From: a virus
Length of the DNA: 20,298 nucleotides
IMG/VR virus record: IMGVR_UViG_3300034789_000827
Coordinates: 1-20,298 of that record
Reading direction: 5' to 3' (one strand)
The notes under the pieces are model-generated. The model was not told where the DNA came from. It worked only from the letters and a program-made list of their open reading frames with translations, and made no database searches. Positions 1 to 6,266 of the stretch are shown one piece after another. The translations under genes were made by a program, and so were the position numbers. The stretch's first letter is position 1. Each line of letters begins with the position of its first letter.

Positions 1-306
1 AGCGTTCTTAAGTCCTGCTCCTGTTGATACATTATAATCGTCTGCTCTTGAAATAAGCATCACACCACCATAAGCAAGGTAGGATGAAGCTACCATCCAG
101 TGCTCATAGTGCTTGTCGGTTGAGTAAGGTCTGCCGAAAGTGTTTAAGAGATCATCCTCAGATTCGATCAATTGAGGAAGGTCAACAGGTCCTTTGGTGA
201 ATGGAGCAACAAGCGCCCCGATGCCACCAGAGACTGGATCGACTCTTCCAATAGTTAAGTCAACTTCTCTTACTACAATTCCAGGAGATGCTAAATTTAG
301 AGGCAT
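1..306 (-). CDS. gp18: Tail sheath protein gp18, N-terminal part (runs off the left end)
   Basis: The first 102 codons of the contractile tail sheath subunit, which polymerises around the tail tube and contracts during infection. The translation starts MPLNLASPGIVVREVDLTIG and continues with a stretch containing GGIGALVAPFTKGP, the N-terminal pattern I associate with T4-like cyanophage sheath proteins; the frame stays open to base 1. The ATG at 306-304 is preceded by a strong ribosome-binding site AAGGAG (321-316) with 9-base spacing, and by a late-type promoter box about 36 bases upstream. It follows the large-terminase cluster, as gene 18 follows gene 17 in T4. The identity rests on sequence resemblance and gene order. 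The C-terminal part lies outside the window. Confidence 0.92.
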   Translation of the reverse strand, partial: MPLNLASPGIVVREVDLTIGRVDPVSGGIGALVAPFTKGPVDLPQLIESEDDLLNTFGRPYSTDKHYEHWMVASSYLAYGGVMLISRADDYNVSTGAGLKNA

Positions 307-341
307 CTTTTTGGTCTCCTTGGTCCAGAATTATCTGAAAT

Positions 342-349
342 TATTTATT
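342..349 (-). promoter_or_regulatory. Late-type promoter box AATAAATA upstream of gp18
   Basis: On the minus strand the sequence reads AATAAATA, one base from the T4 late-promoter box TATAAATA. It sits about 36 bases before the gp18 start, in the only sizeable non-coding gap at this end, followed by a good AAGGAG ribosome-binding site. This arrangement suits a highly expressed sheath gene having its own late transcript start. Known: T4 late promoters use sigma factor gp55 and this box. Inferred: that this copy is active. Confidence 0.5.
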
Positions 350-368
350 AAAAGGGGTATTTTGAATG

Positions 369-407
369 GGGAATCCTGACGTGATACTTACCAATCAGGA
401 TATTCCC
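369..407 (-). terminator. Imperfect hairpin at the end of the terminase cluster, before gp18
   Basis: Bases 369-379 (gggaatcctga) pair with 395-407, giving an 11-bp stem with a two-base bulge and a loop of about 15 bases. The hairpin spans the last codons and the stop of the zinc-ribbon gene and lies just before the gp18 promoter. No clean run of T follows directly; a short TTTT comes about 15 bases later. It could be a weak terminator, a processing site or a 3'-end stabiliser. Confidence 0.4.
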
Positions 408-600
408 ACATATTACTACTTTTTTTAACTCTCTTTTTAGCACACTCTTTACATTCATAAGAATATGAAGATGCTACTGGACCTCTGTCCTTTCTTGTTC
501 TATAAAATCCATCAACCAAGTTTTTAGTTATACCACATTTTTTACACTCCCGTTCATACAGGAGTAGATGACCTAGTTGTAATTGGTCATCTAAGTCCAT
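388..600 (-). CDS. Small zinc-ribbon protein (70 aa), function unknown
   Basis: A 70-residue protein with two CxxC pairs, C19-x2-C22 and C50-x2-C53, separated by a basic segment containing FYRTRKDRG; this is the layout of a four-cysteine zinc ribbon. Similar ribbons precede HNH nuclease domains in other phage proteins, but no HNH residues follow here. I chose the ATG at 600-598, which overlaps the gp17 stop as TAATG and has GGGAG upstream, over a GTG at 615 that would add five residues. Its C-terminus (MWEYPDW) echoes the end of gp17 (MWEYY). Its position directly after gp17 hints at a packaging or regulatory role, but no function can be assigned. Confidence 0.75.
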   Translation of the reverse strand: MDLDDQLQLGHLLLYERECKKCGITKNLVDGFYRTRKDRGPVASSYSYECKECAKKRVKKSSNMWEYPDW

Positions 601-2246
601 TAATAATACTCCCACATATATGCCCTATCACCATATTCATCAGTATGCCATCTATCACCATTATCATCAGTAAATGATTGTGTATCATTTATTCCATCAT
701 CTAAGAATCCAAATGGTGCCATATCTTGTTCAATTTGATTTTTTTGTTCTTCATAGATTCTTTTACGAACATCATTGTCAGTCATTTCTTTGAAGTAGTC
801 TTGTGCTACCAACCAAGCAAAGATAACCAGACACATTGCTAAGTCATCATTGCATCCTTCCTCTGCTTCAAAAGAATTATGTCTCTGAGCGAATGTGGTT
901 AACTCAGAAATTATTTCATAATCAAGTGTAAGAAGTTTAAAATCTTCAATAAGTGTCTTCAGGTTAGAACAACCAAGTTTCTTAACTTGTGCTGTTGTTC
1001 TAACTCCCATCTGCGATTTCTTACCAGAGAAACCGTGCCCGACAACTTGTCCAGCACGCCCCCTCATTGCCGCCATCAACATATTTTCATATTCTAAGTC
1101 ATAATGGAGAATACTTGCTACTTGCTCTCCAATGTCATTGACTTCTACTAGCACCCAAGCATCATTATATGCTTTTGCTGTCTGTTGAATAATATTTGGG
1201 AACAACATTGGTTTAATTTCATTGTTCCTATATTTTGCAACTATCTTATATGGGAACTCTGTAATATCAACAACGATAAATGCAGAATAATCGTTGCCCA
1301 ACCCACGAGCAACATCGACAGTAATAAGGTAGTTGTGTTCCTCTTGCTTCTTCTCGTAGACATCTAGACCTGCACTTTTTTGAATAGGATCTTCATAGAT
1401 TAAATTCTTAAGAATTGATGGATTTATAAGGGTATTGACAGAACCAAGAAACTCACACTCGAACTCAACTTTGAATTGCTGTTCAGATGTGTTAGCAATC
1501 GTCTGTTCTTTCCATACATCATCTCTTCCAGGAACCTCGGACCAATGAACATCAGTTGGAATGTATTCATTTTTACCTTTCTCGGAGTCGTGCCACATAC
1601 GGTAGAAATGATTCATACCGTGTGGCGTGGATACAATGATTACTTTGGTGTTTTTACCAGAAGTAATAGTAGGATAAACAGATGCAAAGAACGAGTCAGC
1701 AACGTGATTTGGGACGAACGCGAACTCGTCGAGAAAGAGGATGTTGAAAGACATACCTCGGACAGCACTCGCAGACGTAGAAGCTGCCAGTATCTTACTG
1801 CCATTTTCTAACTCCATAGATCCTTTGTTCCAGGATATAATACCCTGTTGCATCCATTTAGGCAAGTTTTCGTATGCAGTCTGTAGTCTACTAAGAAGTT
1901 CTCTTGCAGTTGCTGCCTTGTTTGCTAAGATGCCAATATTAACGCTATCGTTAAAAACAGCGTAATGTAGAAGGTAAGATACCACAGTAGTGGATTTACC
2001 AGTCTGTCTTGGCATTTTGCAAATATTGAATCTATTCGCATGGAAATTGTTAATTAATTTTTCCTGAAAATGATATGGATGGAATTGTGTTAATCCCTCA
2101 TCAAGAGAAACAATTTTAATATAATTGTTTGCAAAATAAACGGGGTCTTCTTTACACTTGAGAAACTCAATAATTTGTTCCTCTGTAAATTCAATCTCCG
2201 TATTTGCTTTTTTTAGATTGGGATTACCAAGATACTGTTCACTCAT
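600..2246 (-). CDS. gp17: Large terminase subunit gp17 (ATPase plus nuclease)
   Basis: The motor and nuclease of DNA packaging: it docks on the portal, pumps DNA into the prohead by ATP hydrolysis and cuts the concatemer. The N-terminal ATPase shows a Walker A loop MPRQTGKST (residues 78-86), Walker B ILFLDE (169-174) and a coupling motif STPHG (206-210). The C-terminal RNase-H-like nuclease shows DVARGLGNDY with D311, E368 in LVEVND, and DD at 467-468 in GCNDDLAMC, corresponding to the acidic triad of T4 gp17. The stretch from LGCSNLKTLIED to the end of the nuclease follows T4 closely. Its 548 residues are somewhat fewer than T4 gp17 (about 610). The start lies 15 bases after the 54-codon gene and has no strong ribosome-binding site, which suggests coupling. 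Confidence 0.97.
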   Translation of the reverse strand: MSEQYLGNPNLKKANTEIEFTEEQIIEFLKCKEDPVYFANNYIKIVSLDEGLTQFHPYHFQEKLINNFHANRFNICKMPRQTGKSTTVVSYLLHYAVFNDSVNIGILANKAATARELLSRLQTAYENLPKWMQQGIISWNKGSMELENGSKILAASTSASAVRGMSFNILFLDEFAFVPNHVADSFFASVYPTITSGKNTKVIIVSTPHGMNHFYRMWHDSEKGKNEYIPTDVHWSEVPGRDDVWKEQTIANTSEQQFKVEFECEFLGSVNTLINPSILKNLIYEDPIQKSAGLDVYEKKQEEHNYLITVDVARGLGNDYSAFIVVDITEFPYKIVAKYRNNEIKPMLFPNIIQQTAKAYNDAWVLVEVNDIGEQVASILHYDLEYENMLMAAMRGRAGQVVGHGFSGKKSQMGVRTTAQVKKLGCSNLKTLIEDFKLLTLDYEIISELTTFAQRHNSFEAEEGCNDDLAMCLVIFAWLVAQDYFKEMTDNDVRKRIYEEQKNQIEQDMAPFGFLDDGINDTQSFTDDNGDRWHTDEYGDRAYMWEYY

Positions 2247-2261
2247 AACAAAGTTCTAATC

Positions 2262-2426
2262 TTATGGTTTTTTATTATAGAGATTATTATCTTTCCAAAT
2301 TTGTGCTCTTTTTTTCAAAGCAGTCATTTTTTCATCTGAAGTTCTTAAATCAAGAAGTCTTTGACCTTTAACAACTTGATTAGTTGGAGCAACCATCTGC
2401 TCTTTAAACTGACTAAAAGTTTTCAT
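2262..2426 (-). CDS. 54-aa protein with a capsid-targeting-like N-terminus
   Basis: A short gene starting in the ATGA overlap with the stop of the 852-residue gene (ATG 2426-2424, TGA 2428-2426) and ending TAA at 2264-2262, 15 bases before gp17. The product begins MKTFSQFKEQ and is followed by a charged tail with the segment DEKMTALKKRAQIWKDN. From memory, T4 internal head proteins begin MKTYQEFIAE, the capsid-targeting sequence cleaved by protease gp21; the match is M-K-T-aromatic-x-x-F-x-x. The position after E9 does not fit the usual L/I-x-E rule well. I infer a small scaffold-core or internal head protein. The reading frame is clear and tightly packed; the function is tentative. Confidence 0.7.
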   Translation of the reverse strand: MKTFSQFKEQMVAPTNQVVKGQRLLDLRTSDEKMTALKKRAQIWKDNNLYNKKP

Positions 2427-4984
2427 CAGCACCTCCAACGCTTACGCGCTTTACAGATTTTCTTCTCTGGGGTTTTGGAACAATCAATATTGTGCATATC
2501 TTTTTGACCCTTGGAACGAGCACAGAAAGACTTACGTCTCTTTTTATCTTTACCTTTAGGGTTTTTACCAGTTACCGCAGTCTGTAACTTTGAACCTGGA
2601 TTCTCACGCTTGTAAGCATCAACAGATTTCTGACTCATACCATCAACACCATCGTTACGGTTTGATTTCTGCCAGTCCTCTTTCATTGCAATTGCTTTTT
2701 TAATCGCCTTATCTCTAGAACCTTTGTACTCTTCTTCACCAGTTTCAATTTTACCATCACCATCATAATCTTTTTTTGCTTTCTTCTCTTGGAGATTCAC
2801 ATCTGCTCTCCAATCAGAGAAGTGTGCTTTTACACAACGGTTATAGGTCTTACCAAACAGTTTTTGAGTTCCTGCTTTCTTGTAACCTTTCCAACACTTT
2901 TTACCACCCTCATCAATTACTGATTGTGATGGTTGAAGGGGTTCTGGTTTGATGATATCAACAGTTTCATATTCAGTTGCTTGAAAATCATCTCTCCAAT
3001 TTGAATAGTTATAATCTTCTTTATTGAATGCTTTTTTAATTGCACCAACAACAAAGGGTGCTGCTAAAGTTGCTGCACCTATTGCAAGACCCAATTTTCC
3101 ACGACCACGAACTCTACCACTCATACCACGAGAACCTGGTGGTTTGAATTTAGGGTCCAATTTGAAATCTGGAGTAACTCCAGTTCCTGGTCTATATCTA
3201 CCTTGACCCGAAGCGGCGCGTTTCGCTGCCTCTGTCCCTCCCTGAACATCTGCTCTAGTAACAGTTTGTCTTCTTTGATAACTTACACGATCACTACCAC
3301 CTCTTTGATAGGTTGTGCGACCTTCACCACCACCTCTCCTATAAGTTTCGGTAGTTTTTGGTATATTAGGAAGTTGTGCTCCTTTTCCTTGAGGTTTTGG
3401 AGTAGCACTCTTCATTTTTGCGAGAGTTTCTCTAATCTTATCTTCTGCACCCTTATTTGCCTTAATAAGGTCCTCTATCTGCGATGCAGTCATTCCTTTG
3501 AGTTTATCCTCAAGACCTTCAAGAAGCATATCTTCTCTCCAGTTAGAGAAACTTTCTTTCTTAGTCTTATTGCCCCAGTTAGCAGCACCAACCTTACGAC
3601 ATTTTACGAGAGCACCTGAAGCATAAGCAGAAGGCCACACAGAATAACGAGACTTGACCTTATGATAACAAGCATCTTTCTTACCCTCATCAAGGTCTTT
3701 TCTCCAGTCTGAATAAGATTCTTGAGTCACGTTCTTTGCCTTCCCTTTTCTGTTTGGATTTGGATCTTCTTTACGCTTTTTAGCAGCTCTCTTATCTCTC
3801 TCTTCCTTACTCATAGCAGCACGGTCGTCTGCGTCACGACAATATGGTTTGGTCTTTTGACCAGGTTGTTTCGCACAGGGCTTACCATCATATTTACCAC
3901 CAGTTTGTTTCCAACCACCACCTTTGAACCAGTCGCGGAGAGAATATCCTTTGTCTTTTGAAGATTTACCGTCGCGTTTTTCGGTAATGGTTTGTTCATC
4001 CATCTTATCAACATAACCAGCAGCAGCGTCAGTGTCGTGTGCGGTATCGGTAATCTTTGCCTGCATCCAGGCAGGAATATCTTTTTCCTTTTTACCAAGT
4101 GCCTTTCTTAACTTTGCAATATTTGCTGCCGACTTTTTGAGTTGACTTTGCGCCATTGCAACTTCATGATCACCACCTTTTGCTTCGTTCATTTGCTTAG
4201 TTTTCTTTTTCATTGAATTAATGAACTTTCTGAATACTGCTGCTTCGGAGGTTTTGCCCATAACTCTTGCTCTTTGTTCCATAGCAATTGCTGCTTGGAT
4301 TTTATGAGCATGAGAACGACTTGATTTTTTGATTTTTGCAACGCTTGCTTTTGCAGTTGCTACATCTTTAAATCCTAAACCATGAATAGTTCCCTTTGGA
4401 TTTTCATCAGTATAAAGATCAGAGTGTTTCTTAGAATTAGCAGGTTGTCCCTCTTTTCTAGGAATACGGGGATTTGACTCCTCTTTCACTTCCTTTTTCT
4501 CTGGCAATCCTTTATGTTTAGTAGATGCAAATTTCTTTACATCAGACTTTTTCATATCCCTCGCTGCTTTTGCAGTTTCGGGAGTCGTAGGTTCTATTTC
4601 ACCTTTTTGAATAGCGCGAACAATACCGAAGAATTTTTGCTGTTTTTTAGAAACTGCTTCTTCGCTTACTTTCTTTCTACCCCGACAGTGTGCTCGCTGA
4701 GAGAATCCTTTTGGATTATCGCAATCGATTGACTTTTTGTACTTTGCACTCCACGCCTCCGATACTCCTCCGCCATTAGAGCCCCCATCAGACTCCCCAT
4801 TCCCATTTCCATTGCCATTTGCACCATTTCCATTGCCATTTTTTTTCTTTTCAGTATCTTCAGACTTTTCTTCTTCTTTACGAAGCCATCCGCCTCCGCC
4901 AATATAATATCCCATAGGAATTCTCTTACACTTCTTAGAAGAGTAACAGTAGTAATATCCTTTTTTACAGGATTTTTTTGCCAT
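2426..4984 (-). CDS. 852-aa basic mosaic protein, candidate processed internal head polyprotein
   Basis: A lysine-rich, multi-module protein inserted between gp16 and gp17; its start overlaps the gp16 stop (TAATG). Modules in order: a Cys-rich N-terminus (1-23); a Gly/Asn low-complexity linker (49-73); a segment CDNPKGFSQRAHC (88-100); a DUF3008-like segment (about 111-164, VSKKQQ to HKGLPEKK); a GLGFKD/HAHKIQAAIAMEQRA module (about 185-270); a WFKGGGWKQTGGKYDG module (about 349-420); a KDACYHKVKSRYSVW module (436-471); Arg/Gly/Tyr repeats (547-572); a hydrophobic helix (632-650); an EF-hand-like loop DYDGDGKIETGE (739-750); and a Cys-containing C-terminus (about 790-852) resembling DUF6321. 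Four [YF]S[DN]WRxD motifs separate the later modules, three followed by L-x-E. Domain names are from memory. Function is inferred: packaged or assembly-core protein. It looks more GC-rich than its neighbours. Confidence 0.85.
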   Translation of the reverse strand: MAKKSCKKGYYYCYSSKKCKRIPMGYYIGGGGWLRKEEEKSEDTEKKKNGNGNGANGNGNGNGESDGGSNGGGVSEAWSAKYKKSIDCDNPKGFSQRAHCRGRKKVSEEAVSKKQQKFFGIVRAIQKGEIEPTTPETAKAARDMKKSDVKKFASTKHKGLPEKKEVKEESNPRIPRKEGQPANSKKHSDLYTDENPKGTIHGLGFKDVATAKASVAKIKKSSRSHAHKIQAAIAMEQRARVMGKTSEAAVFRKFINSMKKKTKQMNEAKGGDHEVAMAQSQLKKSAANIAKLRKALGKKEKDIPAWMQAKITDTAHDTDAAAGYVDKMDEQTITEKRDGKSSKDKGYSLRDWFKGGGWKQTGGKYDGKPCAKQPGQKTKPYCRDADDRAAMSKEERDKRAAKKRKEDPNPNRKGKAKNVTQESYSDWRKDLDEGKKDACYHKVKSRYSVWPSAYASGALVKCRKVGAANWGNKTKKESFSNWREDMLLEGLEDKLKGMTASQIEDLIKANKGAEDKIRETLAKMKSATPKPQGKGAQLPNIPKTTETYRRGGGEGRTTYQRGGSDRVSYQRRQTVTRADVQGGTEAAKRAASGQGRYRPGTGVTPDFKLDPKFKPPGSRGMSGRVRGRGKLGLAIGAATLAAPFVVGAIKKAFNKEDYNYSNWRDDFQATEYETVDIIKPEPLQPSQSVIDEGGKKCWKGYKKAGTQKLFGKTYNRCVKAHFSDWRADVNLQEKKAKKDYDGDGKIETGEEEYKGSRDKAIKKAIAMKEDWQKSNRNDGVDGMSQKSVDAYKRENPGSKLQTAVTGKNPKGKDKKRRKSFCARSKGQKDMHNIDCSKTPEKKICKARKRWRC
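2735..2770 (-). other. EF-hand-like calcium loop in the 852-aa protein
   Basis: Residues 739-750 (DYDGDGKIETGE) place Asp at loop positions 1, 3 and 5, Gly at 6, Ile at 8 and Glu at 12, a full match to the classical EF-hand loop. It follows the last SDWRAD motif by about ten residues. Calcium binding is predicted only from this pattern. Confidence 0.6.
2783..2824 (-). repeat. SDWR motif copy 4 with LQE site
   Basis: Residues 721-734 of the 852-residue protein read HFSDWRADVNLQEK. This is the fourth copy of the [YF]S[DN]WRxD motif and is followed by L731-Q732-E733, a possible gp21-type cleavage tripeptide. The modules change on either side: a KKCWKGYKKAG segment before and the EF-hand-like loop after. 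Confidence 0.65.
2972..3013 (-). repeat. SDWR motif copy 3 (no L-x-E)
   Basis: Residues 658-671 read YNYSNWRDDFQATE. The motif core is intact, but the following tripeptide is A-T-E, not L-x-E, so this copy may not be cleaved. It lies just after the hydrophobic helix and before a proline-rich linker. Confidence 0.6.
3035..3091 (-). other. Hydrophobic helix segment in the 852-aa protein
   Basis: Residues 632-650 (GLAIGAATLAAPFVVGAIK) form an uncharged, membrane-like stretch flanked by basic residues (RGRGK before, KKAFNK after). It is the only such segment in an otherwise very polar protein. It could be a transmembrane or amphipathic helix, or a buried core helix. Confidence 0.5.
3269..3346 (-). 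repeat. Tyr/Arg/Gly decapeptide repeats
   Basis: Residues 547-572 of the 852-residue protein contain about two and a half imperfect copies of a ten-residue unit: TYRRGGGEGR, TYQRGGSDR and SYQRRQ. Such Arg/Gly/Tyr-rich tracts often bind nucleic acid. Here that is only a suggestion. Confidence 0.5.
3515..3556 (-). repeat. SDWR motif copy 2 with LLE site
   Basis: Residues 477-490 read ESFSNWREDMLLEG. The motif is followed by L487-L488-E489 and then glycine, a good fit to the L/I-x-E cleavage rule of T4 prohead protease. It follows the KDACYHKVKSRYSVW module directly. Confidence 0.65.
3683..3721 (-). repeat. SDWR motif copy 1 with LDE site
   Basis: Residues 422-434 read ESYSDWRKDLDEG. The motif is followed by L431-D432-E433 and then glycine. 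It separates the WFKGGGWKQTGG module from the KDACYHKVKSRYSVW module. Confidence 0.65.
4766..4840 (-). repeat. Low-complexity Gly/Asn linker
   Basis: Residues 49-73 of the 852-residue protein are almost entirely Gly and Asn with a little Ser, Ala, Asp and Glu. At DNA level this is a run of imperfect CCATTT/CCATTG hexamers on the plus strand. It is probably a flexible linker and a slippage-prone site. Confidence 0.7.
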
Positions 4985-5415
4985 TATTTGGAATCGGACT
5001 CATTATTATTTAGAAAACCTTGTTTCAGCAGTTTTGATAATTCTGAAGTTGAACCAACAAATAAAGCATTATTTGTAACGTTACTTGGTCCTTTATTAGA
5101 ATTATCTTCTTCTAAATCTTTCAATTTCTTTTGAAGATCTGCTAATTTATCTGTAGTATCAGCAACACTCTTAATCAACTGTCCAGCAACTTCGTATGCT
5201 CTTGGACTTGCACTTTCACCTGCAAGTTCCATGATTCCATTAATTGCTTCTTGACCTTTTTCAATTAAAGAGTATAAGTTTGCACGAGTATATTCATAAT
5301 CTTTTGTAATATCATTCTTATCCACTTTTGGTGGAATTGGTTTTATTGGTTTTGATTCAACAATGCTACTTTCAACATCAAGTGCTTTGTCAATGGACTC
5401 ATAACTATCTTTCAT
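4984..5415 (-). CDS. gp16: Small terminase subunit gp16
   Basis: The DNA-recognition and regulatory partner of gp17; in T4 it forms a ring that helps start packaging and stimulates the gp17 ATPase. The 143-residue product (T4 gp16 is 164) aligns with T4 through the central helices: DYEYTRANLY corresponds to DDYGVVRRNM, then SPRAYEV corresponds to SPRHMEV, a coiled-coil segment ending KKLKDLEED corresponds to KDMKDI, and NNALFVGSTSEL corresponds to NATVFMGSPTEL. The gene lies 5 bases after gp15 and overlaps the next start by one base (TAATG). Unusually, it is separated from gp17 by two inserted genes, whereas in T4 genes 16 and 17 are adjacent and overlap. Confidence 0.92.
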   Translation of the reverse strand: MKDSYESIDKALDVESSIVESKPIKPIPPKVDKNDITKDYEYTRANLYSLIEKGQEAINGIMELAGESASPRAYEVAGQLIKSVADTTDKLADLQKKLKDLEEDNSNKGPSNVTNNALFVGSTSELSKLLKQGFLNNNESDSK

Positions 5416-5420
5416 GATTA

Positions 5421-6266
5421 TTAAATATCAGTTTGACGAGTTGGACTATAAGTTTTACCATCTCCTAAGAATTCCCATTCTTCATCAAATCCAAAATTAT
5501 CGCCTGGCATGAGTAATGGTTTATCTGCTGCATCAATAACACCGTCATTATTCTTATCAACCTTTGCAATAGGTTCGACTGTATATCTCATTTCACGTTT
5601 AGCAGTTGCTCTGTTAGTATCAGCATACATATCAACCTGAACCTTACGAATAAGACCGTCACTGCTATCTGCGATAGGACCAAATAGATATGTTTTTGCA
5701 GTAAAATTCAATGTATGAATTAATGCTCTTCTGGTATCAAAAGAACCTTCATAATCATCTTGAAAACTTACAGACTCTAAGATAATCGGAATATCTCTTT
5801 TTTCTCCAATTGATTCTACTAAGTCTATAGTAAGATTAAAATGTGGTTGAAAAACAGGTAATATTTGCTCTAAAATTTGAAGAGAGTCATCGTTCAATTT
5901 AGAAAGAATATTCAGTTGAAATCCAATATTATATGGAACAGGCATGAAAACTTTTTTTACCTTACTCCCATCATCACAAGTTTTAAATGTTTGTACCAGA
6001 CTTGATTTTCTAGTAGAATCATATGCAATAGATGTCATTTCAAATGACATTCTTGGCAAATTAATTTGAACTGCTTTATTTAATTCTGCCTGCTGCTCTA
6101 ATCTTGCTAAAAACTTCTGAACTGGGCCATATGCGAGAGGAACTTTTAAGTCACTAATATCATTGCCACTTTTGTCCTGGTGACGTACATGAATATCGTT
6201 AAATAATGTTCCGAAAGATATAATTGTCTTTCTAACAATTTCGTGATAGTAATAAGTTCCTAACAT
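5421..6266 (-). CDS. gp15: Tail sheath stabiliser / tail terminator gp15
   Basis: In T4, gp15 forms a hexameric ring capping the finished tail, where it holds the last sheath ring and joins the tail to the neck. The 281-residue product (T4: 272) matches T4 at several points: MLGTYYYHEIVRKTIISFGT at the N-terminus, INLPRMSFEM, and ILEQILPVFQPHFN (131-144) against ILPYFQPHFN in T4, then KRDIPIILESVSFQDDYEG and the GPIADSSDGLIRK region. Residues 237-248 (DKNNDGVIDAAD) form an EF-hand or dockerin-like calcium loop that I do not see in T4 gp15. The start overlaps the gp14 stop (TAATG), which suggests coupled translation. Confidence 0.94.
   Translation of the reverse strand: MLGTYYYHEIVRKTIISFGTLFNDIHVRHQDKSGNDISDLKVPLAYGPVQKFLARLEQQAELNKAVQINLPRMSFEMTSIAYDSTRKSSLVQTFKTCDDGSKVKKVFMPVPYNIGFQLNILSKLNDDSLQILEQILPVFQPHFNLTIDLVESIGEKRDIPIILESVSFQDDYEGSFDTRRALIHTLNFTAKTYLFGPIADSSDGLIRKVQVDMYADTNRATAKREMRYTVEPIAKVDKNNDGVIDAADKPLLMPGDNFGFDEEWEFLGDGKTYSPTRQTDI

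Noticed and set aside
194-379. Plus-strand open frame of 61 codons
   Set aside because: It lies opposite the start of gp18 and its promoter region, has no family resemblance, and runs against the uniform minus-strand layout.
601-615. GTG start at 615 for the zinc-ribbon gene
   Set aside because: The ATG at 600 makes a TAATG junction with gp17 like others in the operon and has GGGAG at a suitable distance.
3203-3619. Plus-strand open frame of 138 codons inside the 852-residue gene
   Set aside because: It is antisense to a long low-stop coding region, with a composition (Ser, Phe, Cys, Thr rich) typical of the complement of Lys/Glu/Arg-rich coding DNA.
3811-4098. Minus-strand alternative frame of 95 codons
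   Set aside because: A shadow in another frame of the 852-residue gene; no ribosome-binding site or recognisable motif.
4797-4850. Hexamer-like CCATTT/CCATTG run considered as a non-coding tandem repeat or origin element
   Set aside because: It is in frame and encodes the Gly/Asn linker of the 852-residue protein; a coding explanation is sufficient.
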